NCBI GenBank assembly: GCA_041390865.1
Contig: JAWKPC010000003.1
Location: 124,001-188,000 of the forward strand
From: JAUIIK01 sp041390865
Lineage (GTDB): Bacteria > Chloroflexota > Chloroflexia > Thermomicrobiales > CFX8
Reading direction: 5' to 3'
Length of the DNA stretch: 64,000 nucleotides
Part shown: in pieces, positions 30,570 to 37,248 of the stretch
Layout of the letters: each line of letters starts with the position of its first letter
How positions within the stretch are numbered: position 1 is the first letter of the stretch
Made by a program: the position numbers and the translations under genes
Notes under the pieces: model-generated
The model's input: only the letters and a program-made list of their open reading frames with translations
Databases searched by the model: none
Told to the model about the DNA's origin: nothing

Positions 30570-31022
30570 CTACTCGATGAGTTCCGAGGTATCGAGCCAG
30601 ATAGTCACGGGTCCATCATTCACGAGCTCGACCTGCATCATCGCGCCGAACTCTCCCTGTTCTACCGGCACATCAAGATCTTTCAACAGTGTCACAAAGT
30701 GATCGAGCAGCGGGACGGCTTCTTCGGGCGCCGCAGCGCCAGTGAATGATGGCCGCCTGCCCTTCCGCACGTTTGCGAACAGCGTAAATTGAGACACGAC
30801 CAGCGCCGCTCCACGCACGTCGAGCAGCGAGAGGTTCATGCGACCTGACTCGTCGGAAAAGATCCGGAGATTCGCGATCTTGTTCGCGAGATAGTCCGCC
30901 TCCGCCTCACCATCCCCTTCGCCGATGCCGACAAGCAATAGCAACCCTTCACCGATCGAACCCACCGTCTTGTCTTCGACGGTCACGCTTGCGCTACTGA
31001 CTCGCTGCAACAGGACTCTCAA
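30570..31022 (-). CDS. dtd: D-aminoacyl-tRNA deacylase (D-Tyr-tRNA deacylase)
   Basis: A 150-residue Dtd, which removes D-amino acids (and Gly from tRNA-Ala) mischarged on tRNA. The start RVLLQRVSSASVTV, the catalytic-site LVVSQFTLFANVRKGRRPSF and the late cross-subunit Gly-Pro-type segment (VELVNDGPVTIWLDT) are all present. The start is TTG 31022, overlapping the ispF TGA in TTGA. Last gene of a four-gene overlapping set with the PIN/TRAM gene, ispD and ispF. Confidence 0.93.
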   Translation of the reverse strand: MRVLLQRVSSASVTVEDKTVGSIGEGLLLLVGIGEGDGEAEADYLANKIANLRIFSDESGRMNLSLLDVRGAALVVSQFTLFANVRKGRRPSFTGAAAPEEAVPLLDHFVTLLKDLDVPVEQGEFGAMMQVELVNDGPVTIWLDTSELIE

Positions 31023-31498
31023 TCTCCGCCACCCATCAGGACAACCGCGATGGCAGCGATTCCCTCGCCGCGCCCGATCGCACCCAGTCCTTCATTCGTC
31101 GTCGCCTTTATGCTGACGCGGCTCGAGTCGATGCCAAGCGCCGCGGCAACCGTCGCGGACATTTCGCCTCGCCTCGGACCGATCTTCGGTTGTTCAGCGA
31201 TCACCGTCACGTCGATGTTTCCGAGCTCTGCCCCGGTTGGCATCATTTCTCGAACAGCCGACAGAAGCTTGAGGCTATCCACGTCGAGCCATTCTGGATC
31301 GCCTGGCGGAAAGTGCTCGCCAATGTCTCCGAGACCAAATGCACCGAGCATAGCGTCGCAGATCGCGTGGAGCACAACATCGGCGTCCGAATGCCCTTCG
31401 AGTGCACGAGCGTTCGGAAAGACCACTCCCCCGAGGACCAGCTGACGTCCGCGGTCCTTACTGTACGCGTGGATGTCGTATCCAAGCCCGATCCGCAT
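31019..31498 (-). CDS. ispF: 2-C-methyl-D-erythritol 2,4-cyclodiphosphate synthase
   Basis: A 159-residue IspF of the MEP isoprenoid pathway, forming MEcPP with loss of CMP. The zinc ligands Asp-x-His lie in GLGYDIHAYS and the third His in EGHSDADVVLHAICDA; DIGEHFPPGDPEW and the C-terminal KATTNEGLGAIGRGEGI are typical. I prefer ATG 31498, which overlaps the ispD TGA in an ATGA arrangement, to the TTG one codon earlier. Confidence 0.96.
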   Translation of the reverse strand: MRIGLGYDIHAYSKDRGRQLVLGGVVFPNARALEGHSDADVVLHAICDAMLGAFGLGDIGEHFPPGDPEWLDVDSLKLLSAVREMMPTGAELGNIDVTVIAEQPKIGPRRGEMSATVAAALGIDSSRVSIKATTNEGLGAIGRGEGIAAIAVVLMGGGD

Positions 31499-32199
31499 CA
31501 ATCGCAGCCTGCCCGGTGCGCGAGCAGAGCCGCAGCGACGGGGAAATCGGACGGCATCGTAATCTTGATATTTGAAGATTCCCCATCGACCAGCGCAACC
31601 TCGTATCCGGCGCGAAACAGCGCTGCACTCTCGTCCGTCTCGTTCGAGAAGCGATCAAGCGCATCGTTGAGGAACCGGCGCGCCGCAGCCTGAGGGGTTT
31701 GCATCTCTCGCAGGCGAGAACGATCCAGCGTCCCGGCAAGCGTCTTGCCGTCTGACCCGGCGACGCCAATCGAACTCGAAGGATGCACTGCGGGTACCGC
31801 CGCACCCCGGTTTGTCGCCGCGTCAAGCACTCTTGATACGAGCAGGCAAGTGACTAAAGGACGGGCGCCGTCGTGAATCGCGACGTGGGAGATGTTCGGT
31901 TCCAGCGCATCGATTCCATTGCGAACCGACTCGCTGCGCGTATCGCCGCCCTGGCAAACAATGATCGAACAGTCGGAATATTCCGAGCGCACGATCTTTC
32001 GGAGAGCGTCAATGTTGGAGGTCGAACCGACGAGCGCGAGCTGCCGAATCCGTCGGTCAGAGAGTATTGCTCGAATACTCCAGGATATGACGGCCCGGCC
32101 GCTCAGATCCAGGAGCAGTTTGTCCGACGCGCCATACCGCTCGCTGCGTCCTGCGGCGACGACGACGCCACCCCAGCTGGTGGGAACGCCGTCGATCAC
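31498..32199 (-). CDS. ispD: 2-C-methyl-D-erythritol 4-phosphate cytidylyltransferase
   Basis: A 233-residue IspD, which joins MEP and CTP in the third step of the MEP pathway. It has the nucleotide loop VVVAAGRSERYGASDK, GGDTRSESVRNGI, HDGARPLVT, LREMQTPQAA, the acidic NETDESAALFRAGYEV and GESSNIKITMPSDF. The start GTG 32199 overlaps the preceding TGA in GTGA. Encoded directly before ispF, so both enzymes come from one message; IspE is not here. Confidence 0.95.
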   Translation of the reverse strand: MIDGVPTSWGGVVVAAGRSERYGASDKLLLDLSGRAVISWSIRAILSDRRIRQLALVGSTSNIDALRKIVRSEYSDCSIIVCQGGDTRSESVRNGIDALEPNISHVAIHDGARPLVTCLLVSRVLDAATNRGAAVPAVHPSSSIGVAGSDGKTLAGTLDRSRLREMQTPQAAARRFLNDALDRFSNETDESAALFRAGYEVALVDGESSNIKITMPSDFPVAAALLAHRAGCD

Positions 32200-33272
32200 G
32201 CAATGACCTCTTCACCCTTGATTTGAGCGAAGGCCATTCGGCCGGTCCCCGTCTGCAACGTGCGCGTAACGACGACCCGGACTCCCTCGCCGACCAGAGC
32301 CTTGGCGTCCTCTACAACCACGAGCGTGCCGTCCTCGAGGAAACCGATACCCTGCCCCGATTCGCGGCCGGGCTGCACGATATCCAGATCGAGTTCCTCG
32401 CCGGCGACAACCGGTGGCCGCAGCGCCTGGGCCAGGGCATTGATATTGACAACGGACACCCCCTGAACCCGCGCGACCTTCTCGAGGTTCTGGTCTCCGG
32501 TGAATACGCGATAGTGGGAGAGCGCCGCGAGGCGTATCAGCTTGTTGTCGACCGTCGTCTCCTCGTCGACGTCGACCTCGACGATCTCGAGTTCGGCAAC
32601 GTCCTCGCGCTGCAATTGCTCCAACACGTCCAACCCCCGGCGTCCCCGCACTTTGCGATTCGGGTCTGAGGAGTCAGCGATACCTTGAAGCTCTTTCAAG
32701 ACGAAACCGGGAACGGTCAGCGGCATCGTGACGACGCCGGTTCGCATCAACTCGACGATGCGGCCATCGATGATAACGCTCGTGTCGAGCAGGAGCTTTT
32801 CCGTGGTTGCAAGCCGGCCGGAGTTCCGGAACACCAGCGCGCTCAGATCACTCTTCCGCAGGACGACGACGAAAACAGCCATCGAGCAGGCGATGAGCGC
32901 CACGACGAAGGGGAGAATCTGACCGAAAGGGTTCGGCAGCAGCGAAACCGGCAACGCCAGTAGCGAGGACATGATTCCGCCGACGACCAGTCCGATTCCG
33001 GCGGCAACAATATCGATCGCAGGTACCGAGGAAAATTTGCGGCGGAGACTACGAACTGCCGCAAGAACGATATAGGGTGTGATGATGAAGAAAATCCCGC
33101 CGAATGCCGCGCCCAGCACGAGGGCGATCGGTCCCCAGTCGTTGGCATCGCTGCCACCGGCCAGCCGCGCCCCGACCTGCCAGCCAATGAACGCACCGAA
33201 AATGAGCCCGAGATACCGGAGAATACGGGCCCATGACGTGCGTATCACTTGTCTGGAATTCTCGTTGGACAT
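32196..33272 (-). CDS. PIN/TRAM-domain membrane protein (YacL-like)
   Basis: About 358 residues: four hydrophobic segments in the first 125 residues, then a PIN nuclease domain (LLDTSVIIDGRIVELM, VLKELQGIADSSDPNRKVRGRRGLDVL, DNKLIRLA, with the acidic residues Asp, Glu, Asp and Asp in family order) and a C-terminal TRAM RNA-binding domain (GFLEDGTLVVVEDAKALVGEGVRVVVTRTLQTGTGRMAFA). This is the YacL family, often found upstream of ispD in Firmicutes and relatives; a membrane-bound RNase role is inferred from the domains. ATG 33272 is preferred to TTG 33278. First gene of the ispD-ispF-dtd set. Confidence 0.92.
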   Translation of the reverse strand: MSNENSRQVIRTSWARILRYLGLIFGAFIGWQVGARLAGGSDANDWGPIALVLGAAFGGIFFIITPYIVLAAVRSLRRKFSSVPAIDIVAAGIGLVVGGIMSSLLALPVSLLPNPFGQILPFVVALIACSMAVFVVVLRKSDLSALVFRNSGRLATTEKLLLDTSVIIDGRIVELMRTGVVTMPLTVPGFVLKELQGIADSSDPNRKVRGRRGLDVLEQLQREDVAELEIVEVDVDEETTVDNKLIRLAALSHYRVFTGDQNLEKVARVQGVSVVNINALAQALRPPVVAGEELDLDIVQPGRESGQGIGFLEDGTLVVVEDAKALVGEGVRVVVTRTLQTGTGRMAFAQIKGEEVIA

Positions 33273-33390
33273 CGTCAATACCGGTTCGATTCCACCCGTT
33301 CGCAGCGACTCAGTACCCTCGGGATGCCAAACGCTTCTCGTGGTGGGTCGATGCGTTCACCCAACAGGCTTCGGTAGCGCAATCTGAATA

Positions 33391-34236
33391 TTACTTTAGA
33401 TGCTTAACAATGACTTCGAGCGCCTCTTCCGGCCACGTCACCGAACCTAGCACTCTATCCGCATGGTTCAGATCACCGTGGTAATCACTACCTCCGGTGG
33501 ACAGCAGATTGTAGGCGGATGCCCGGTTCGCGAGCGACCGTCTTTGGTCCTGATCGTACTCAGCGTAGTAGATCTCGATGCCGTCCAGGCCCGCCTCGAC
33601 AAGCAGAGGCAGCGTGTCGTCGAGCTGGTGGACGCTGAGTGGATGGGCCAGTACGGCGAGGCCGCCAGCCTCGTGGATGATCTCGATCGCCTCGCCGGCC
33701 CCGAGCGTGCGTCTGGGCACAAAAGCCGGCCTGCCAACTGCCAGATACCGCTCGAATGCCTCGGATACTGACGATACGGCGCCGATATCCATCAGGGCTC
33801 GTGCGATATGCGGCCGCCCAGGGGCATGCCCCGGTTCACCCGTCGTAACAGCACCCTCCGGGATCTCGATTCCCAGTGACCGAAGTCGCTCCAGGATTTT
33901 CGAGCTGCGGGTCTCGCGACCTTCGCGTAGCGATTTAAGCTCGACCGTAAGCCGGTCGTTTTCGACATCGATTCCATATCCGAGGATATGTGTCTGGCCC
34001 CGACGAGCCCGGATCGAAAACTCGACGCCAGGAATGAATTCGAGCCCGGCAACGCTCGCGGCGTCGCTCGCTTCCGCAACGCCCCCAACCGTATCGTGAT
34101 CGGTCAGGGCAAGCACAGAGACCCCCCGCTCGCTCGCCAGGCTGACAAGCGCCGCGGGGGAGTCCATTCCATCCGATGCTGTGCTGTGGGTGTGGAGATC
34201 GGCCCGGACTGATTTGGCGCCGGACACTACTCCCAA
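33391..34236 (-). CDS. PHP-domain phosphoesterase (RNase AM / YciV type)
   Basis: A 281-residue PHP protein. Metal ligands are visible in ADLHTHSTASDG, LALTDHDTVGGVAEA, FIPGVEFSIR, the HILGYGID strand, LAVLAHPLSV and the final GGSDYHGD. This pattern, with the central insertion RPHIARALMDIGAVSS, belongs to the YciV/TrpH group: E. coli YciV is a 5'-3' exoribonuclease (RNase AM) and others hydrolyse 3',5'-nucleotide bisphosphates. Which activity applies here is open. The start is TTG 34236 (GTG 34227 also possible), 3 bases after the spoVS stop, so it belongs to the spoVS transcript. Confidence 0.88.
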   Translation of the reverse strand: MGVVSGAKSVRADLHTHSTASDGMDSPAALVSLASERGVSVLALTDHDTVGGVAEASDAASVAGLEFIPGVEFSIRARRGQTHILGYGIDVENDRLTVELKSLREGRETRSSKILERLRSLGIEIPEGAVTTGEPGHAPGRPHIARALMDIGAVSSVSEAFERYLAVGRPAFVPRRTLGAGEAIEIIHEAGGLAVLAHPLSVHQLDDTLPLLVEAGLDGIEIYYAEYDQDQRRSLANRASAYNLLSTGGSDYHGDLNHADRVLGSVTWPEEALEVIVKHLK

Positions 34237-34239
34237 TTC

Positions 34240-34701
34240 CTAGCGGGGCTCGACGATGAGTCTGATAGCGGTGCGGTCCTCATTGTCGATCGTCACGTCG
34301 ATGAATGCCGGAAGGCAGATCGCCTCGATCTCGGTCTCGCGCAGATAGTCGCGAGCGATGGCGACGGCCTTGACAGCCTGGTTCGTTGCACCGGCTCCGA
34401 TAGCCTGTACTTCCGCTCTGCCGTTTTCACGGACAACTCCAGCGATGGCGCCCGCGACTGCGCTCGGCCGAGAGCGGGCGGAAACCTTCAGGACGTCCTT
34501 GCGATCTTCCGCTCCGTCGTGGTCGACGGGTTCGGTCGCAACAGCCTGCTGAACTGGGGCTTCATCGACTTCATCGTAGGACTCGTCGTCCCACGACTCC
34601 TCGACCCCATTGTCATCGTAATCTTCTTCAGTCGGTGGGAACTTCGATTCGGGCTGGATCTTGATGTCTCGCAGGTCAAGTTTGCTGAAGAACCGGTCCA
34701 C
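34240..34701 (-). CDS. spoVS: SpoVS-family protein with acidic N-terminal extension
   Basis: The C-terminal 85 residues (VLKVSARSRPSAVAGAIAGVV through RTAIRLIVEPR) are a full SpoVS domain, a small Alba-like nucleic-acid-binding fold known from Bacillus stage V sporulation and found also in non-sporulating bacteria. In front lies an extension of about 68 residues, very rich in Asp and Glu, absent from the 86-residue Bacillus protein. The open frame reaches 34740, but GTG 34701 has TGGAGG 7 bases upstream and is the better start. It is followed by the PHP gene after 3 bases. Function here is unknown; spore formation is not implied. Confidence 0.85.
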   Translation of the reverse strand: MDRFFSKLDLRDIKIQPESKFPPTEEDYDDNGVEESWDDESYDEVDEAPVQQAVATEPVDHDGAEDRKDVLKVSARSRPSAVAGAIAGVVRENGRAEVQAIGAGATNQAVKAVAIARDYLRETEIEAICLPAFIDVTIDNEDRTAIRLIVEPR

Positions 34702-34964
34702 GTAGATAACCTCCAACGCTGGTGCGTGACTTGCATGCATTTGCTATGCGCGATTGCTTCTGAGTGATTGAGCTTCTTGCTCGGATACGACGTGATGCTT
34801 CTCCGCGGTTAGCTTACCCTTCCCCCTCTTGGATTGGCCGGATCGTATGTACTGTTTCGGAGGCGAATTCGTCCCAAACATCACGAAACGAGGGTCACCT
34901 TCGGACTACGGTCCGTCCTCGCGTGATGGATCTCCCCGGGAACAAACTATCCCCACTCACTCAT

Positions 34965-34991
34965 GACGCGCTGCCGACCTGGCAGCGCGTC
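34965..34991 (-). other. Perfect hairpin near the predicted start of the spoVS transcript
   Basis: GACGCGCTGCC (34965-34975) and GGCAGCGCGTC (34981-34991) form an uninterrupted 11-bp GC-rich stem with a 5-base loop. There is no T run on either side, so it is not a usual terminator; a 5' stabilising stem or protein site is possible. Confidence 0.6.
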
Positions 34992-35004
34992 CACTTCGCC
35001 GATA

Positions 35005-35034
35005 GTCTTACCATCGTTCCAGACGTCAGGTCAA
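35005..35034 (-). promoter_or_regulatory. Candidate promoter for spoVS
   Basis: On the minus strand TTGACC (35034-35029) and TAAGAC (35010-35005) are spaced by 18 bases. The -10 box is imperfect, so this is tentative. Confidence 0.4.
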
Positions 35035-35067
35035 CTTGCGCGAATCGCGCCGAGTGCCCGAAAAGAC

Positions 35068-35100
35068 AAAAGCCACGGCGGTTGAACCGCCGTGGCTTTT
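35068..35100 (-). terminator. Intrinsic terminator of rny
   Basis: AAAAGCCACGGCGG (35068-35081) pairs with CCGCCGTGGCTTTT (35087-35100), a 14-bp stem with a 5-base loop, 14 bases after the rny stop. On the minus strand the stem ends in TTTTGTCTTTT, a good release tract. Confidence 0.9.
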
Positions 35101-35114
35101 CTGCAATCAGTTGC

Positions 35115-36653
35115 TCATCTTGCGTAGTTGATTGCTCTGGTTTCTCGGATTACCGTGATCTTGATCTGACCCGGATAGTCAAGATTGTCCTCAATACGCT
35201 TGGTGACATCCAGTGCCAGTCGGCTAGCCGCCATATCGTCGATCTGGTCCGGTTGAACCATGATGCGAACTTCGCGGCCCGCCTGGATAGCGTAGGCTTT
35301 TTCCACCCCATCAAACGAACATGCCACGCTCTCGAGAGCTTCGAGCCGCTTGATATACGCTTCGACCATTTCCCGGCGCGCCCCCGGCCGCGCTCCACTG
35401 ATTCCGTCCGCCGTCGCGACGATGAACGCCTCAACGGTCTGCGGTTCTTCTTCGCCATGGTGGGCGGCGATTGCGTGAACGATCCGGGCGGACCGTCCCA
35501 GGCGTCGGGCGATGTCGGCGCCGATAAGCGCGTGCGGTCCGTCAACCTCGTGGTCAACGGCTTTTCCGATATCGTGCAGCAGTCCGGCAGTCTTCGCCAC
35601 ATTCACATCAGCGCCAAGCTCGGCCGCCAGCGCGGCGGAGAGCAACGACACTTCAAGCGAATGGGCGAGCTGGTTCTGTCCGTAGCTGGTACGGAACTTG
35701 AGCCGGCCGAGCAGTTTGATCAGATCGGGATGCAGGCCCTGAACGTTTGCCTCGTACGCGACACGTTCACCTTCCTCCCGCATGATCTGCTCGACTTCGA
35801 CGCGCGTCTTATTGACGACTTCCTCGATCCGCGCCGGATGGATACGACCATCCTGGATCAGCTTCGTCAGCGCTCTGCGAGCGACCTCCCGGCGAACCGG
35901 GTCGAAGCCCGACAACGTCACGGCTTCCGGCGTGTCATCGACGATCAGATCGATCCCGGTTGCCTGTTCCAGAGCGCGGATGTTCCGGCCTTCACGGCCG
36001 ATGATGCGCCCCTTCATATCGTCGCTGGGCAGCTGAACGACCGAGACAGTCGTTTCCGACACGTAATCCGTGGCGATGCGTTGCAGCGTCGTTGCCAGGA
36101 CCATGCGTGCGCGATGATCGGCTTCCGATCGAAGCTCCAGCTCCATCTCTCGCGCCCGTCGGCTGAGAATGTCGTTCATCTCGCTTTCGACGCGTTCGAG
36201 GAGAATCGTGCGCGCTTCTTCATCGGTAAGTCCGGCGATTCGCTCGAGCTCTTCAACCTGGCGGGCGCGATACCCGTCAAGCTCTTCCGTGCGCTGCTCC
36301 AGCTTGCGCTCGGTTTGCCGCATCGAGTTATCGCGGCGTTCGAGTTGCTCGGACTTGCGTTCGAGCTGCTCGTCCTTCTGTTCGAGCCGACGCTCGACGC
36401 GTTCGAGGTCTTTGCGCCGGTTCGAGATCTCTCGATCTACCTCGGCACGTATGCGAATGACCTCGTCCTTCGCCTGAATCACTAGCTCGCGCTTCTCGGT
36501 TTCGGCGTCGTCAACGATGCGTTCAGCTTGCTGGGTGGCCTGGGCTATACGCGAATCGGCTCGATTCATGAGTAGCCAGCGTGTGATCCACCAGGCAGCA
36601 GCCGCGCCGATGACAACGGAAACCAGAGCAGTGAGCAAAACGGTTAGCTCCAT
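35115..36653 (-). CDS. rny: Ribonuclease Y
   Basis: A 512-residue membrane-anchored endoribonuclease that starts mRNA decay. One N-terminal transmembrane helix (LTVLLTALVSVVIGAAAAWW), a long coiled coil (about residues 30-150, many RxxLExxxE heptads), a KH RNA-binding domain (GRIIGREGRNIRALEQATGIDLIVDDTPEAVTLSGFDP within it) and the HD catalytic domain (LAHSLEVSLLSAALAAELG, LLHDIGKAVDHEVDGPHA, AIAAHHGE), ending with RETRAINYAR. ATG 36653 follows AAGGAG at normal distance. It has its own promoter and terminator, so it is a single-gene unit. Confidence 0.96.
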   Translation of the reverse strand: MELTVLLTALVSVVIGAAAAWWITRWLLMNRADSRIAQATQQAERIVDDAETEKRELVIQAKDEVIRIRAEVDREISNRRKDLERVERRLEQKDEQLERKSEQLERRDNSMRQTERKLEQRTEELDGYRARQVEELERIAGLTDEEARTILLERVESEMNDILSRRAREMELELRSEADHRARMVLATTLQRIATDYVSETTVSVVQLPSDDMKGRIIGREGRNIRALEQATGIDLIVDDTPEAVTLSGFDPVRREVARRALTKLIQDGRIHPARIEEVVNKTRVEVEQIMREEGERVAYEANVQGLHPDLIKLLGRLKFRTSYGQNQLAHSLEVSLLSAALAAELGADVNVAKTAGLLHDIGKAVDHEVDGPHALIGADIARRLGRSARIVHAIAAHHGEEEPQTVEAFIVATADGISGARPGARREMVEAYIKRLEALESVACSFDGVEKAYAIQAGREVRIMVQPDQIDDMAASRLALDVTKRIEDNLDYPGQIKITVIRETRAINYAR

Positions 36654-36774
36654 CTACTCCTTCTTCCACGTTGGATCATAAGTTGTTAAGGTTCGAAATG
36701 AGTTGACGGACTACGATAGGAAGCGTACGTACGTACGAGACGTAACGTCGATTCTGTCAACTTCATCCAACGTG

Positions 36775-36804
36775 ATGATAGTGGCGCGTGAAGAGTAGTG
36801 TCAA
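36775..36804 (-). promoter_or_regulatory. Promoter of rny
   Basis: On the minus strand TTGACA (36804-36799), 18 bases, TATCAT (36780-36775). The boxes are the same hexamers as in the hrcA promoter. This predicts a 5' leader of about 115 bases, which includes the alternating CGTA repeat at 36724-36737. Confidence 0.7.
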
Positions 36805-36865
36805 CTTGACCCGCTTTACGGTTGAAAACGGTCGCGCTTGATTCTTTCGGAGTGAGGAGAACCTC

Positions 36866-37138
36866 TTGAAACGTGCAATCAACATCGTGGCGACAGCAGC
36901 ATCGATGATCCTTCTGGCTCTGGCCCTCTGGGATCAGCTTGTCCGTGATCCAGAACACAGAACCCGGCATGGCCAGGTTTTCGGGGTCCCCTATGACTTC
37001 CGCCGGCCTACCCTCTCGAAGATCAAGGAGCGGTTCTGGGATCCGCAAGATAGCCGGTTGCTCACGCCGCATGTGTTCGGTGTTGGCTGGTCGGTGAATG
37101 TCGGCAGGCTCGCCGCTCTCGTACGCGGCATTATCTAG
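36866..37138 (+). CDS. Small membrane-anchored protein, DUF5808-like
   Basis: A 90-residue protein starting at TTG 36866 with GAGGAGA 7 bases upstream. Residues 5-22 form one hydrophobic helix. The rest carries a dense aromatic motif set: GVPYDFRRPTLSKIKERFWDP, then DSRLLTPHVFGVGWSVN. The pattern of PYDFR, a Trp-containing basic helix, a short acidic turn and FGxGWxxN is what I remember of the DUF5808 family; its role is unknown. It stands alone, divergent from rny and 110 bases before sbcC. Confidence 0.75.
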   Translation: MKRAINIVATAASMILLALALWDQLVRDPEHRTRHGQVFGVPYDFRRPTLSKIKERFWDPQDSRLLTPHVFGVGWSVNVGRLAALVRGII

Positions 37139-37248
37139 CAGCGCTTGCCGATCCGAACATGCGTTCGCCACGAGATACTACAATTGACCAGGAATTGATG
37201 TTCCATTCAATCGCCACTGGAATCTGATCTAACTGGAAACTGACACGC

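Larger units (their letters stand above)
34702..35067 (-). other. Long 5' leader and promoter region of spoVS
   Basis: A 366-base stretch with no credible gene. Read on the minus strand it holds a candidate promoter at 35034-35005, then a perfect 11-bp hairpin at 34991-34965, then about 260 bases of unstructured-looking leader down to the spoVS start. I see no riboswitch class that I recognise. Confidence 0.5.

Noticed and set aside
33281..33300. T-arm-like GGTTCGATTCC
   Set aside because: The flanks do not pair into a T stem and no cloverleaf can be built; it lies just upstream of the PIN/TRAM gene start.
34764..36485. 573-codon open frame antisense to rny
   Set aside because: The sense frame encodes complete RNase Y with its own promoter and terminator.
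36724..36737. Alternating CGTACGTACGTACG
   Set aside because: A short self-complementary repeat in the rny leader; too short to be assigned a role.
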